The notes: generated by a model from the sequence alone, not told the origin. 64,000 bases of DNA from Sipunculus nudus (GCA_026874595.1 CM049320.1:49736714-49800713), one strand, 5' to 3'; counted from the first letter of the stretch, positions 11,100 to 24,809 are shown. Program-made: numbers and translations.

Positions 11100-13828
11100 G
11101 TGTCCTCATAAGTGTTCGCGCCCACCCTCAATTATACTGGAAAAATTTTAACACAAACAGCAATACAGTTCCTCCATCTTCAGTCAGTTACTTCCGCATT
11201 TAAAGACAATTAACCATTAAACAATGTGTGTGACAGAACCCACCACAGTCTATGTTCCTTTTTATTTTCTGCTCGTATAGTGAATTAATATTAATATATG
11301 TGTCATCTCATGTGTAATACAGTATTTATTCGCATTTTATCTTAACGTTAACGCTCTAATATTTACTTCAGTTTTACGCTGTGGTGCTTTATCTACGTTT
11401 TGTACCACTGCATCCTGTTCACTGCGTAACTCTACCATATATTTTTACCTCATGTTTAGCTGTGTCACTTTTCGCTAAATATCCTCTTATGTATGATATT
11501 ATTTTAGTTTAATTGACCCGTTTACTAACCATTATTTTATTGAGACAATGTCAGCCAATATGCAGCAATACGTTGCGATTTCAAGGATCGCCCTTTGACA
11601 CGTGCACACATTATTTTATGCTCATCACGATCTGGGTCGAGGTGTCGGTCCCGCCTGTCTGTTCGTGTGGCCTATGCACACGGGTTTCTGGGCCGCGCGA
11701 GCTTTGATTCAAAACAAAATGTAACATAATTGACCACGTGCACTCTTCGCTGTGCTTTCATCCACTTTGCTGGCAACGGATACATGGCTACGATAAAATA
11801 ATCTTAATATCATAAAAGTTCGATGACGTGAGAACGCAGAGAGAGCAACATTCGACTTATTATTAAATCAGAGTAACGAATACTAAGAGGAATTGTAAGA
11901 TATATATGGTTATGACACCTACAAAGTGCGAGAGAGTCCAATCACTTTTTTATTGACAGATTTCCCTGTTTAATAAAGATAACCCAGCAAACATGGTTGG
12001 AACGTTGCATTACCTTTAAAATATATTTTTCTTTGATATAAATTCCTTACTGCAGCTGGGATTGTATCTACAGACATTCTAATGTGGTTTTGTGGGCATT
12101 ATTGTCATAACAAGTTAATGATAGCTCTTCAATTCGGTGAATCTTAAATGCATGCAGGGTCGAAGGCAGAATTTACGGAAGAGGGAAGCCGGATTTACGG
12201 ATGAAAGGGGGGGGGGGGTTATAGAGAGCAAATTCGGCCTATTATTTAATAAGGGTAGTATTATGTGCGCTTTTGCCTATAGTTCCTTATACATGTTAAG
12301 CTTTTTGTTCACACGCAATCCAATCATGAGATTAAAACAAAATGTGTCCATTAATATCGATTATGTTTTAGCTGCTTGTTCCATGACTGGCCTGATATAT
12401 TGTTTTCTTGTATTCAGTTATATAGTTTTTGTGTGTAAGATTATTCACGGGAGGCATAAATAATAACCATTGGTACACATGGACAGCAAAAGAAAGAATT
12501 ATCATTAATTGTCATTATTTTACTTATTATTTAGAACCCCAATTTAAACAAAGGAAAGACTTCTTTAGACATTTCATAATTTTTGTTTTGTTGCAGTCGA
12601 CCCAAATATTTTAATATTTTAATTAACATAACCGAATTCAATTAAACGTTGGAAACATAATTCAACAAATTGAATTAAACAATAATAGGATATGACAATT
12701 TGCCGAGTTAAGCAACGTCCCGTTTGTGGTCTGCCTTGGTGCTTCTTTCTTAAATGTGTATTTTTGGTTTATTATATCAGGATTTATTGTTTCCCGATTC
12801 CATATTAAGTTGGACGTTTCGGTTGAGCCATACAGTCTGCTGCGCTCAGAATGTCCGGTTTATAAAGCCCGCCAGCCATCTAACCCACCGCTACCTTCAG
12901 TGTATCAGAATATAATGCACATGCGTTTATATATAATGCCACCCCCAAGAGGTTATACCTTAATCTCCGTTCGTGAGTGCTTGTGTGTTCTTCACAACAT
13001 AATTCAGGCATTCATGAAGAGAATCTCATGATATTTTCGGATCATTTCGAGAATTTCCCACTGAAAAAAATGGATTTTTGCGTAGATCCGGCACCTGGTC
13101 AGGATTTAGGACGCCATTAAGGTTTATTCCAACATGTAGGATAAGATATGCATGAATGAACCTGGGGATACGGGCCGAATAAGTGAAGGAAAACAATGTT
13201 TTGGGAGCATACCACAGTAGGAACCCCCCCTCTCCTACACCGTGGGGGCTTGCATTCTAAAGAATGCAGATTTCTTATTATTGCTCACCTCGATCATAAA
13301 AGCACCCGATTAAGAATTCCTAACCGTTTATTTTTTTCACTTCACAATCACTTTAGTTTCACCAAAATGCGAAAGCCGGTGCTTTAATATAATGAAGACT
13401 GGGTAAACTATTATAATATTAGTAGACAACCCAACAACATAACTGAGACAGAAGAACATGCCTACAGATAAGTTGTAAACTAATAAACAATAAATAATTT
13501 TTTTCCAAAACTTCTTTCCACAAACCGTGTTTCGGAAAAGGGGTTTTGGGGTCTTCGACCCTTTATCAGAGTTGCAAACTGCCATGATACACAACCGTAG
13601 TTGCCAACAGATGGCGCTGTGAGGGCCACTTTTGAAATAATATGAAATATCTTTTGATATAATAAATAACTGACCACATTAGGATACATTATACCTATAC
13701 CTGAGTCATACATTTTACAGTTTAACACAAACTACGTGCATCCGAGGCGTGGCCATATAGGAGCTCCGTGACACCGTCAATTATAAAATGCTTGTGATTA
13801 ACTATAGGCCTTGCAGGCATTGAACCAT
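11100..13828. other. Unit A left part, no gene recognised
   Basis: No exon of a known family. An open frame at 12137-12463 (mirrored at 18484-18792) has two hydrophobic stretches, but its N-terminus differs between copies because of a G-run length change, it has no splice or promoter support, and its conservation only reflects the recent duplication. Part of this DNA (about 11640-11870) recurs in diverged form at 42.2-42.5 kb. Confidence 0.5.
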
Positions 13829-14076
13829 TCACAGATGAATAAATTCAACAGTTTTTTTTTCACAGATATATCCCATAGGGTCATTCTCGGCGTCATTCCA
13901 TTTGAACCTGTAAATGCCCTTTAGAGCAAGGAAATCTTCCGTGGCTTCCATAATCTTTATATCGTTTGTTTCCCCTGGAAATCAGGCCCTGTATGTTACC
14001 TCTTCGCCTGTAGATGCCCTAACCTATTGCCCTTCACGATCAGTGTCTGTTCCGGAAGTTCAATAATCCATAATTC
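13829..14076 (-). pseudogene. Lectin gene 2 exon 4A: C-terminal CTLD half, broken
   Basis: 248 nt, the same length as the intact exon at 3640-3887. Three Trp codons have become stops: TGA in 'DYW', TAG in the WVW region and TGA in 'YTDW'. The last two are shared with copy B; the first is private to copy A. The WND triplet and 'GYICE' survive. Confidence 0.8.
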
Positions 14077-14574
14077 CTGCAATAAAGAGGGCCAGTGTCA
14101 ATCGATATGTTATTGTTTTATACGTCAATGTGTTAGTAAATAAAAAGTATTAGTTTAGATTGGATAGAACCATTTTACTCAAGTCTGCATCCGTCGATCT
14201 AAAAAAGATTACCTGTTTTACAATTTTTAAATAAAATTTTGCTTTTATTTAAATTAATTTGCTATTTTCTTAAATCCTATATAATATGAATATTTCGATA
14301 TCCGATTTAGTTTCCAGTGTTTCATTTATTCATTTCTCCTAACATAGCAGTCTGATGATTTTGACAAAGCAATTACATTTTGACTCTCTTCAAATGGATC
14401 CAAATAACACACTATTTATCTTTTATTTACCCATATGTAAATGAATTACTTGAATATTTGAGAAAAAGTCGTCTTTTAATGTATTGAACCCCAGGTTCAC
14501 AATAAAATGATTTGCCCAGATCCTTTACATAATCTTTTCAATGGAAAAGGAAGACAGAGTGAGCAGGATGTGAC

Positions 14575-14793
14575 CTTTCTCTTCATTGATGCTTTGCAAA
14601 ACCCGCTGGAGATGCTTCTGTTCTCCCTCCGTTTCTATGGCTACCAAATATCCTCCTTGAATGTGACAGAGCTGTCGAGTCTGGGTGGCGACGGCTGTGT
14701 CTCTGATGATTCGGTAGTATGACGGAACGCAATTTCCGTCGACGATTCGTCCACATGAATACACATGTTCAAAGTCATTCAAGAAGCGTGTAT
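14575..14793 (-). CDS. Lectin gene 2 exon 3A: N-terminal CTLD half
   Basis: Unit A copy of the 219-nt CTLD exon, open from the TGTCAG acceptor to the weak AAAG|GTCACA donor. It contains 'SCGRIVDGNCVPSYY', the conserved Cys of 'RQLCHIQGGYLVAIE' and the amphipathic 'EQKHLQRVLQSINEE' helix. Fully usable on its own, but its partner exon at 13829-14076 is dead. Confidence 0.68.
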
Positions 14794-16279
14794 CTGACAG
14801 AACGTGGAAATTTATAAGTGTTAAATTGATTAAAAAAGTCAATCTCTTTCCCGTTTTAAAACAAGTGACCCATGGGTCCTGACGCTAAGCTACCTAACAT
14901 GACCTGCGACATTATTGGCTGAAATTCACATTTTTCAGTCAAATTTTTGAAGAACCTATTTGCCAATTTTGTTAACACTTTCTACGATGACAGAAATATA
15001 TATCACTTGTATCTTGTTAATACACTGTGACTTGATGGCCTTAGGCAAAATGTATGGTTGTTGAGCTAACAGGAACTAATTCCATAGCTTGCTTGAACCT
15101 GTATGAATTTCTTTTCAATACAATCCAGCTGTACTGAATTTTTATAATTGGTGGTCATATCTTTAAAGAAATCTTTGTTCAAATCTTTTGTAAGATTACA
15201 TTTATATACGTCCCACTGCAATTGTAATTATTTTAACAGTTCATGAGAACAAATTTAAAAGGAATTTAAAGATGGCTACCTGGTGTTCATATTGGAAATC
15301 CGACAACAAACATCCTCCAAACGGGAGCAAACATTAAAAATAATTGCAGAAACTGCACTGACAAAAGGATTTCTAAGGTGGCTTTCCTGGTTCACATAAT
15401 GGATTTCTCACAAGCCTGACGTTTGATATCACATATCCTCCAATAGCAGACAAACTTGGGGCAATTGATCCAAAGAATGGTAAGTAATGAATGTCCAATA
15501 CAATTCAAACGGCATGGTCAGGTTGGAGAGCTCTCGTATAAGATTTATTGACATGTAAATAAAAATTAATGTCAGAGCAATATTTTTTATTATCACCTTG
15601 CTTTTAAGTGGGGTTTGCAAGGTAGGTAAACTGCAAAACCTGAAAGAAAAGAAAAGCAGAAAGCATCACTAAAGTTCTTGTAATCAAATAAAGCCATCCT
15701 CAACCTAGTTAGAGACCCACAAATCATCAGAACAAACACTTGCTGTAAAACTGATGAATTGTATTAATTTTTTTAGATGTCTAGGACACTGAGTGTATTG
15801 CTATGATTCCATAAAATAAATTGCAAAATGTTCGAATAATCTTATAAATCAGTTGCCTAACCTTAATACAAAACTCCTAGCCTTAACGCCTACCTCTGGT
15901 AACAGAGTTTTTTATGCACTTATGAGGTTTTTATCATTCAATGGGCTGATAAAATTTTAAGGGAGTCATATATCACAAGAGTCGGTCGCAATTACTGCCA
16001 CACAGTGAGATGTACTAGTTGGAATTCGTTGGTAAACACAAGAAGAAGTAGAGATGTTTTTGCCCACATGTCAACTGGATTCTTTCTAGAGCGATTAATA
16101 ATTATACTAACCACTTAAAATACAAACAACTTAAAACTGGAGTTATCACTTGGCATCCAATGTGCGAATAACTATGACCTGCACAGTAATTTCCTTATGC
16201 AAAAAAAACCCATAAATATGAAGTTAGAATCAATTTGAGTTTTACAAAGATGCGGCATATGTGATAGGCTGAAGGTTAG

Positions 16280-16830
16280 GGATAAACGTTTTAGCTTAAA
16301 ATTTGTTCACAAGCATTTGGAACAATTTAGTACTGTAACTGGGGTTCTTCCCATATTGGTAGGTAAGCCATATATGATAGACGGAAGGTATTGATTGAAA
16401 AGTTTGCCTTAAAATGACTCCACGCAAGGAGTGGATGCTGTGAACTTTGACCTTTGGCCTCAAAATCAACAGGTCTTTTCCCCTGTTGACAGAGAAGCGA
16501 CATGTCAATACTGGGAGGTTTGGATTGAAAAGTCTAGATTGAAATGTGTCCACAAGCTTTTTTTTTAAGAAGTGAATCCTGAGACCTTGAACTTTGACCT
16601 TGTGACTTTAAAATCTACAGGATCCTTTACCCACTTGGTATGTGAACCATATTTGAAAGATCAAAGGTTTTGGATGAAAGTTTTGGTTTAATATGCACCC
16701 AAAGCTTTTCATAGAAGTGGATCCTGTGACCTTGAACTCTGCCCATTTAACCTCAAAATAATTTTGGTTCTTCCCCTGTTGGTAGGTGATCCACATGTGA
16801 AAGATGGAAGGTTTTGGATGATCATTTTTG
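16280..16830. repeat. About 120-bp degenerate tandem array, unit A
   Basis: Four or so diverged units, each with 'GGTTCTTCCCCTGTTGGTAGG', 'GAAAGATGGAAGGTTTTGGATGA' and 'GTGACCTTGAACTTTGACC'-like segments. The minus-strand open frames here are shadows of the array. The same array is at 22615-23170. Confidence 0.65.
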
Positions 16831-19800
16831 GCTATAAGAATAATAGGTCGTAGTAACCAGTTTCTTTTCAGGTTATTCTTATGTATGGTATAACGTGACC
16901 CGATAATGAAATTATCGACGTGAGTCCATGGACACAGTATCGCCTATATCAAGACCATATAACAGTGTCTTGTATATCTTCTATAAAAATTACTCAATAT
17001 GACTTTACAACCTTGCCGATAGCACGTATTAATTCTGGAAGGCAACACTTGACGTCACCTTGCCTTCCATTTTACTACGAGTTCAAAGAGATTAACTTAT
17101 AATTGTTACATTGTCTTACAATTGATTTGGGATTTGAAAGTACATTTTGATATAAAAAATATATGTATGTTGTCATAGTATTATCTAACATATGTATTTT
17201 TTTCAGTGGGAATTCTTACAGTGTCTTTATCGTTTATATCTTCTCATGGTGTTTATAAATGGTACCGCTTATATATTCCTTTTTTTCTAGATAGTTCATT
17301 AACGGCTTCCAAGACAAATTTTCCATTAAAGAGATTCCTTAAGTTATGGTTTTTACATAAAACAAATTACCGTCGGGACTGTTGGAGCATTTAACGGGGA
17401 CAGATGACGAGCGTGTATAATTACACAGACATATTGTGTATTAGTCAAATGATCCATATTTCTCTCAATTATACTGGAAAAATTTAACACAAACAGCAAT
17501 ACAGTTCCTCCATCTTCAGTCAGTTACTTCCGCATTTAAAGACAATTAACCATTAAACAATGTGTGTGACAGAACCCACCACAGCCTATGTTCCTTTTTA
17601 TTTTCTACTCGTATAGTGAATTAATATTAATATATGTGTCATCTCATGTGTAATACAGTATTTATTCGCATTTTATCTTAACGTTAACGCTCTCATATTC
17701 ACTTCAGTTTTACGCTGTGGTGCTTTATCTACGTTTTTTACCACTGCATCCTGTTCACTGCGTAACTCTACCATATATTTTTACCTCATGTTTAGCTGTG
17801 TCACTTTTCGCTAAATATCCTCTTATGTATGATATTATTTTAGTTTAATGGACCCGTTTACTAACCATTATTTTGTTGAGACAAAGTCAGCCAATATGCA
17901 GCAATACGTTGCGATTTCAAGGATCGCCCTTTGACATGTGCACACATTATTTTATGCTCATCACGATCTGTGTCGAGGTGTCGGTCCCGCCTGTCTGTTC
18001 CTGTGGCCTATGCACACGGGTTTCTGGGCCGCGCGAGCTTTGATTCAAAACAAAATGTAACATAATTGAACACGTGCAATCTTCGCTGTGCATTCATCCA
18101 CTTTGCTGGCAACGGATACATGGCTACGATAAAATAATCTTAATATCATAATAGTTCGATGACGTGAGAACGCAGAGAGAGCAACATTCGACTTATTATT
18201 AAATCAGAGTAACGAATACTAAGAGGAATTTTAAGATATATATGGTTATGACACCTACGAAGTGCGAGAGAGTCCAATCACTTTTTTATTGACAGATTTC
18301 CCTGTTTAATAAAGATAACCCAGCAAACATGGTTGGAACGTTGCATTACCTTTAAAATATATTTTTCTTTGATATAAATTCCTTACTGCAGCTGGGATTG
18401 TATCTACAGACATTCTAATGTGGTTTTGTTGGCATTATTGTCATAACAATTTAATGATAGCTCTTCAATTCGGTGAATCTTAAATGCATGCAGGGTCGAA
18501 GTCAGAATTTACGGAAGAGGGAAGCCGGATTTACGGGGGGGGGGGGGTTATAGAGAGCAAATTCGGCCTATTATTTAATAAGGGTAGTATTATGTGCGCT
18601 TTTGCCTATAGTTCCTTATACATGTTAAGCTTTTGGTTCACACGCAATCCAATCATGAGATTAAAACAAAATGTGTCCATTAATATCGATTATGTTTTAG
18701 CTGCTTGTTCCATGACTGGCCTGATATATTGTTTTCTTGTATTCAGTTATATAGTTTTTGTGTGTAAGATTATTCACGGGAGGCATAAATAATAACCATT
18801 GGTTCACATGGACAGCAAAAGAAAGAATTATCATTAATGGTCATTATTTTACTTATTATTTAGAACCCCAATTTAAACAAAGGAAAGACTTCTTTAGACA
18901 TTTCATAATTTTTGTTTTGTTGCAGTCGACCCAAATATTTTAATTTTTTAATTAACATAACCGAATTCAATTAAACGTTGGAAACATAATTCAACAAATT
19001 GAATTAAAGAATAATAGGATATGACAATTTGCCGAGTTAAGCATCGTCCCGTTTGTGGTCTGCCTTGGTGCTTCTTTCTTTAATGTGTATTTTTGGTGTA
19101 TTATATCAGGATTTATTGTTTCCCCGATTCCATATTAAGTTGGACGTTTTAGGTTGAGCCATACAGTCTGCTGCGCTCAGAATGTCCGGTTTATAAAGCC
19201 CGCCAGCCATCTAACCCACCGCTACCTTCAGTGTATCAGAATATAATGCACATGCGTTTATATATAATGCCACCCCCAAGAGGTTATACCTTAATCTCCG
19301 TTCGTGAGTGCTTGTGTGTTCTTCACAACATAATTCAGGCATTCATGAAGAGAATCTCATGAAATTTTCGGATCATTTCGAGAATTTCCCACTGAAAAAA
19401 AATGGATTTTTGCGTAGATCCGGCACATGGTCAGGATTTAGGACGCCATCAAGGTTTATTCCAACATGTAGGATAAGATATGCATGAATGAACCTGGGGA
19501 TACGGGCCGAATAAGTGAAGGAAAACAATGTTTTGGGAGCATACCACAGTAGGAACCCCCCCTCTCCTACACCGTGGGGGCTTGCATTCTATAGAATGCA
19601 GATTTCTTATTATTGCTCACCTCGATCATAAAAGCACCCGATTAAGAATTCCTAACCGTTTATTGTTTTTCACTTCACGATCAGTTTAGTTTCACCAAAT
19701 TGCGAAAGCCGGTGCTTTAATATAATGAAGACTGGGTAAACTATTATAATATTAGTAGATAACCCAACAACATAACCGAGACAGAAGAACATGCCTACAG

Positions 19801-20162
19801 ATAAGTTGTAAACTAATAAACAATAAATAATTTTTTTCCAAAACTTCTTTCCACAAACCGTGTTTCGGAAAAGGGGTTTTGGGGTCTTCGACCCTTTATC
19901 AAAGTTGCAAACTGCCATGATACACAACCGTAGTTGCCAACAGATGGCGCTGTGAGGGCCACTTTTGAAATAATATGAAATATCTTTTGATATAATAAAT
20001 AACTGACCACATTAGGATACATTATACCTATACCTGAGTCATACATTTTACAGTTTAACACAAACTACGTGCATCCGAGGCGTGGCCACATAGGAGCTCC
20101 GTGACACCGTCAATTAAAAAAATACTTGTGATCAACTATAGGCCTTGCAGGCATTGAACCAT

Positions 20163-20411
20163 TCACAGATGAATAAATTCAACAGTTTTTTTTTTCACAG
20201 ATATATCCCATAGGGTCATTCTCGGCGTCATTCCATTTGAACCTGTAAATGCCCTTTAGAGCAAGGAAATCTTCCGTGGCTTCCATGATCTTTATATCGG
20301 TTGTTTCCCCTGGAAATCAGGCCCTGTATGTTACCTCTTCGCCTGTAGATGCCCTAACCTATTGCCCTTCACGATCAGTGTCTGTTCAGGAAGTCCAATA
20401 ATCCATAATTC
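20163..20411 (-). pseudogene. Lectin gene 2 exon 4B: C-terminal CTLD half, broken
   Basis: Aligned with the intact exon at 3640-3887, it keeps 'MDYWTS', 'FLAL', 'FKWNDA' and 'GYICE', but has TGA in place of the Gly after 'TS', TAG for the first Trp of the WVW region and TGA for the Trp of 'YTDW'. A T-run (A-run in the coding sense) near the end is one base longer than in copy A, shifting the last codons. Confidence 0.78.
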
Positions 20412-20909
20412 CTGCAATAAAGAGGGCCAGTGTCAATCGATATGTTACTGTTTTATACGTCAATGTGTTAGTAAATGAAAAGTATTAGTTTAGATTGGAT
20501 AGAACCATTTTACTCAAGTCTGCATCCGTCGATCTAAAAAAGATTACCTGTTTTACAATTTTTAAATAAAATTTTGCTTTTATTTAAATTAATTTGCTAT
20601 TTTCTTAAATCCTATATAATATGAATATTTCGATATCCGATTTAGTTTCCAGTGTTTCATTTATTTATTTCTCCTAACATAGCAGTCTGATGATTTGGAC
20701 AAAGCAATTACATTTTGACTCTCTTCAAATGGATCCAAATAACACACTATTTATCTTTTATTTACCCATATGTAAATGAATTACTTGAATATTTGAGAAA
20801 AAATCGTCTTTAAATGTATTAAACCCCAGATTCACAATAAGATGATTTGCCCAGATCCTTTACATAATCTTTTCAATGGAAAAGGAAGACAGAGTGAGCA
20901 GGATGTGAC

Positions 20910-21128
20910 CTTTCTCTTCATTGATGCTTTGCAAAACCCGCTAGAGATGCTTCTGTTCTCCCTCCGTTTCTATGGCTACCAAATATCCTCCTTGAATGTG
21001 ACAGAGCTGTCGAGTCTGGGTGGCGACAGCTGTGTCTCTGATGATTCGGTAGTATGACGGAACGCAATTTCCGTCGACGATTCGTCCACATGAATACACA
21101 TGTTCAAAGTCATTCAAGAAGCGTGTAT
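20910..21128 (-). CDS. Lectin gene 2 exon 3B: N-terminal CTLD half
   Basis: A 219-nt exon, open, phase 1 at both ends. It encodes 'NDFEHVYSCGRIVDGNC', 'VPSYYRI', 'LCHIQGGYLVAIETE' and 'HLQRVLQSINEE', the first half of a CTLD. The TGTCAG acceptor is good. The donor AAAG|GTCACA is weak: the position aligned with gene 1's GTAAAC donor reads AGAAAG. It differs from copy A by synonymous or minor changes only. Confidence 0.68.
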
Positions 21129-22614
21129 CTGACAGAACGTGGAAATTTATGTGTTAAATTGATTAAAAAAGTCAGTCTCTTTCCCGTTTTAAAACAAGTG
21201 ACCCATGGGTCCTGACGCTAAGCTACCTAACATGACCTGCGACATTATTGGCTGAAATTCACAACTTTCAGTCAAATTTTTGAAGAATCTATTTGCCAAT
21301 TTTGTTAACACTTTCTACGATGACAGAAATATATATCACTTGTATCTTGTTAATACACTGTGACTTGATGGCCTTAGGCAAAATGTATGGTTGTTGAGCT
21401 AACAGGAACTAATTCCATAGCTTGCTTGAACCTGTATGAATTTCTTTTCAATACAATCCAGCTGTACTGAATTTTTATAATTGGTGGTCATATCTTTAAA
21501 GAAATCTTTGTTCAAATCTTTTGTAAGATTACATTTATATACGTCCCACTGCAATTGTAATTATTTTAACAGTTCATGAGAACAAATTTAAAAGGAATTT
21601 AAAGATGGCTACCTGGTGTTCATATTGGAAATCCGACAACAAACATCCTCCAAACGGGAGCAAACATTAAAAATAATTGCAGAAACTGCACTGACAAAAG
21701 GATTTCTAAGGTGGCTTTCCTGGTTCACATAATGGATTTCTCACAAGCCTGACGTTTGATATCACATATCCTCCAATAGCAGACAAACTTGGGGCAATTG
21801 ATCCAAAGAATGATAAGTAATGAATGTCCAATACAATTCAAACGGCATGGTCAGGTTGGAGAGCTCTCGTATAAGATTTATTGACATGTAAATAAAAATT
21901 AATGTCAGAGCAATATTTTTTATTATCACCTTGCTTTTAAGTGGGGTTTGCAAGGTAGGTAAACTGCAAAACCTGAAAGAAAAGAAAAGCAGAAAGCATC
22001 ACTAAAGTTCTTGTAATCAAATAAAGCCATCCTTAACCTAGGTAGAGACCCACAAATCATCAGAACAAACACTTGCTGTAAAACTGATGAATTGTATTAA
22101 TTTTTGTAGATGTCTAGGACACTAAGTGTATTGCTATGATTCCATAAAATAAATTGCAAAATGTTCGAATAATCTTATAAATCAGTTGCCTAACCTTAAT
22201 ACAAAACTCCTAGTCTTAACGCCTACCTCTGGTAACAGAGTTTTTTTATGCACTTATGAGGTTTTTATCATTCAATGGGCTGATAAAATTTTAAGGGAGT
22301 CATATATCACAAGAGTCGGTCGCAATTACTGCCACACAGTGAGATGTACTAGTTGGAGTTCGTTGGTAAACACAAGAAGAAGTAGAGATGTTTTTTGCCC
22401 ACATGTCAACTGGATTCTTTCTAGAGCGATTAATAATTATACTAACCACTTAAAATACAAACAACTTAAAACTGGAGTTATCACTTGGCATCCAATGTGC
22501 GAATAACTATGACCTGCACAGTAATTTCCTTATGCAAAACAAAACCCATAAATATGAAGTTAGAATCAATTTGAGTTATACAAAGATGCGGCATATGTGA
22601 TAGGCTGAAGGTTA

Positions 22615-23170
22615 GGGATAAACGTTTTAGCTTAAAATTTGTTCACAAGCATTTGGAACAATTTAGTACTGTAACTGGGGTTCTTCCCATATTAGTAGGT
22701 AAGCCATATATGATAGACGGAAGGTATAGATTGAAAAGTTTGCCTTAAAATGACTCCACGCAAGGAGTGGATGCTGTGAACTTTGACCTTTGGCCTCAAA
22801 ATCAACAGGTCTTTTCCCCTGTTGACAGAGAAGCGACATGTCAATACTGGGAGGTTTGGATTGAAAAGTCTAGATTGAAATGTGTCCACAAGCTTTTTTT
22901 TAAGAAGTGATTCCTGAGACCTTTAACTTTGACCTTGTGACTTTAAAATCTACAGGATCCTTTACCCACTTGGTATAGAAACCATATTTGAAAGATCAAA
23001 GGTTTTGGATGAAAGGTTTGGTTTAATATGCACCCAAAGCTTTTCATAGAAGTGGATCCTGTGACCTTGAACTCTGCCCATTTAACCTCAAAATAATTTT
23101 GGTTCTTCCCCTGTTGGTAGGTGATCCATATGTGAAAGATGGAAGGTTTTGGATGATCATTTTGGCTATA
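22615..23170. repeat. About 120-bp degenerate tandem array, unit B
   Basis: Unit B copy of the array at 16280-16830, with the same order of units and a few small indels. Confidence 0.65.
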
Positions 23171-23965
23171 AGAATAATAGGTCGTAGTAACCAGTTTCTT
23201 TTCAGGTTATTCTTATGTATGGTATAACGTGACCCGATAATGAAATTATCGACGTGAGTCCATGGACTAAGTATCGCCTATATCAAGACCATATAACAGT
23301 GTCTTGTATATCTTCTATAAAAATTACTCAATATGACTTTACAACCTTGCCGATAGCACGTATTAATTCTGGAAGGCAACACTTGACGTCGCCTTGCCTT
23401 CCATTTTACTACGAGTTCATAGAGATTAAATTATAATTGTTACATTGTCTTACAATTGGTTTGGGATTTGAAAGTACATTTTGATATAAAAAATATATGT
23501 ATGTTGTTATAGTATTATCTAACATATGTATTTTTTCAGTGGGAATTCTTACAGTGTCTTTATCGTTTATATCTTCTCATGGTGTTTATAAATGGTACCG
23601 CTTATATATTCCTTTTTTTCTAGATAGTTCATTAACGGCTTCCAAGACAAATTTTCCATTAAAGAGATTATGGTTTTTACATAAAACAACTTGCCGTCGG
23701 GACTGTTGGAGCATTTAACGGGGACAGATGACGAGCGTGTATAATTACACAGACATATTGTGTATTAGTCAAATGATCCATATTTCCCTTCGTGTAGTAA
23801 TAATGTAATTCAGATGCTAATATTGGGAATGATTAATATCCAGCCACATTAAGTGGGTTTTGGTCAGCTATAAATAGCCTTATAATTTTTATATGAGGGA
23901 TATTTAATATCCTATTACCAAGTACAGAATAGTTATTTTCTGAGCAGAGAAAAAAAAGATATTAC

Positions 23966-24011
23966 CTGCCAGGGATATGACAGAAATCACGGAGAAGATG
24001 ATGCTTTTCAT
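23966..24011 (-). CDS. Lectin gene 2 exon 1: signal peptide
   Basis: Encodes MKSIIFSVISVISLA plus one base of the next codon, then a G|GTAATA donor. It is a typical signal peptide: one Lys followed by a hydrophobic core ending in Ala. Upstream on the minus strand lie the 14-bp block shared with lectin gene 1 (24017-24030) and a TATAAATAT element near 24100, about 70-90 bases from the ATG and in range for a core promoter. Confidence 0.7.
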
Positions 24012-24809
24012 GAAAAATGAATTCTCGCTGTAGATATAGGTGTCCAATCTGCGACTACACTATAACAGGAGTTCGTGTTTGGCTCTCACATATATATTTA
24101 TATTCTGCCCCAAAGCTCTAATACTGATAACATTTTTTTTAATTTCAAGAGATCTTCAATTTCTTTTTGTAGCCATTATAACTCATTACTTAAGTTTGCA
24201 TTTGAAAGTCAGAAAGTGACAGGAAAATAACTGTTTAATATCGTTCATAATTAACAAGCTAGGAAACTGACATGAAATAAAATTGCCTTATAGTATGCTT
24301 GTCACTGCAACTATTAAGTCGATCTTAATTAATGGATTTATACCTTAGCCTCAGGACAATTAAGTGCTGGTTTGAATGCATTTGTGTACTTCAAATGAAC
24401 AAAAGACTTGGAAATGACAACGGATCTGGATGTTATGTTAATATTGTTGGATGATAATATGTAAGTATTGTCCCCAGTATATCAAAGGGCGTTATTTTCT
24501 GCAATGCAATTGTTTCGCTTAATACATTTGGTGCAACTGGTTATTAAATCCCTCAGTTTCTGAATTAGCTACTCATAAATTTTATTCTGTAGTGCCATCA
24601 GAAAACATTATCTATATCATGTAAAACTTCTAATGCATGGAGCTAGCATGTACAGATTTAATAGGTAATTTTAACAGAACAGATACCTGAAATGAAAAAT
24701 ATATTAAGGGAATAAAGGAATGCTACCACCTTTAAAATCATGGCACAGCTTGCCCTTTGAAAAAAATTATGGCTAATAAATAAAAATTGTGAAATTAGTG
24801 TATTTAATT

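Larger units (their letters stand above)
11129..17463. repeat. 6.3 kb tandem duplication, unit A
   Basis: This unit and the next (17464-23786) are nearly identical over their whole length, both starting CTCAATTATACTGGAAAAA and ending GTCAAATGATCCATATTTC. Differences are scattered substitutions and small indels, so the duplication is recent. Each unit contains one open N-terminal CTLD exon, one broken C-terminal CTLD exon and a short repeat array near its right end, on the minus strand for the exons. Confidence 0.9.
17464..23786. repeat. 6.3 kb tandem duplication, unit B
   Basis: Second unit of the head-to-tail duplication, 12 bp shorter than unit A through small indels. The junction at 17462-17464 joins the unit's right end directly to its left end with no filler, as in unequal crossing-over or replication slippage. 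The right flank diverges at about 23787. Confidence 0.9.
13829..24011 (-). pseudogene. C-type lectin gene 2, duplicated CTLD exons
   Basis: A second lectin locus. It starts with a signal-peptide exon at 24011-23966, outside the tandem duplication, and is followed on the minus strand by 21128-20910 (N-terminal CTLD half, open), 20411-20163 (C-terminal half, with stops), 14793-14575 (N-terminal half, open) and 14076-13829 (C-terminal half, with stops). Phase 1 introns match lectin gene 1, and exon 1 could splice straight to the CTLD because both are phase 1; no linker exon was found. Both C-terminal exons carry several stops, so no full CTLD can be made unless other exons exist. Intact N-terminal exons could persist simply because the decay is recent. 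Confidence 0.68.

Noticed and set aside
12137-12463. 108-codon frame with two hydrophobic stretches, repeated at 18484-18792
   Set aside because: The N-terminus changes with a G-run between the copies, there is no family match or splice support, and conservation is explained by the recent duplication.
22186-22506. 106-codon frame in unit B
   Set aside because: In unit A the frame is interrupted (length change in a T-run); there is no family match.
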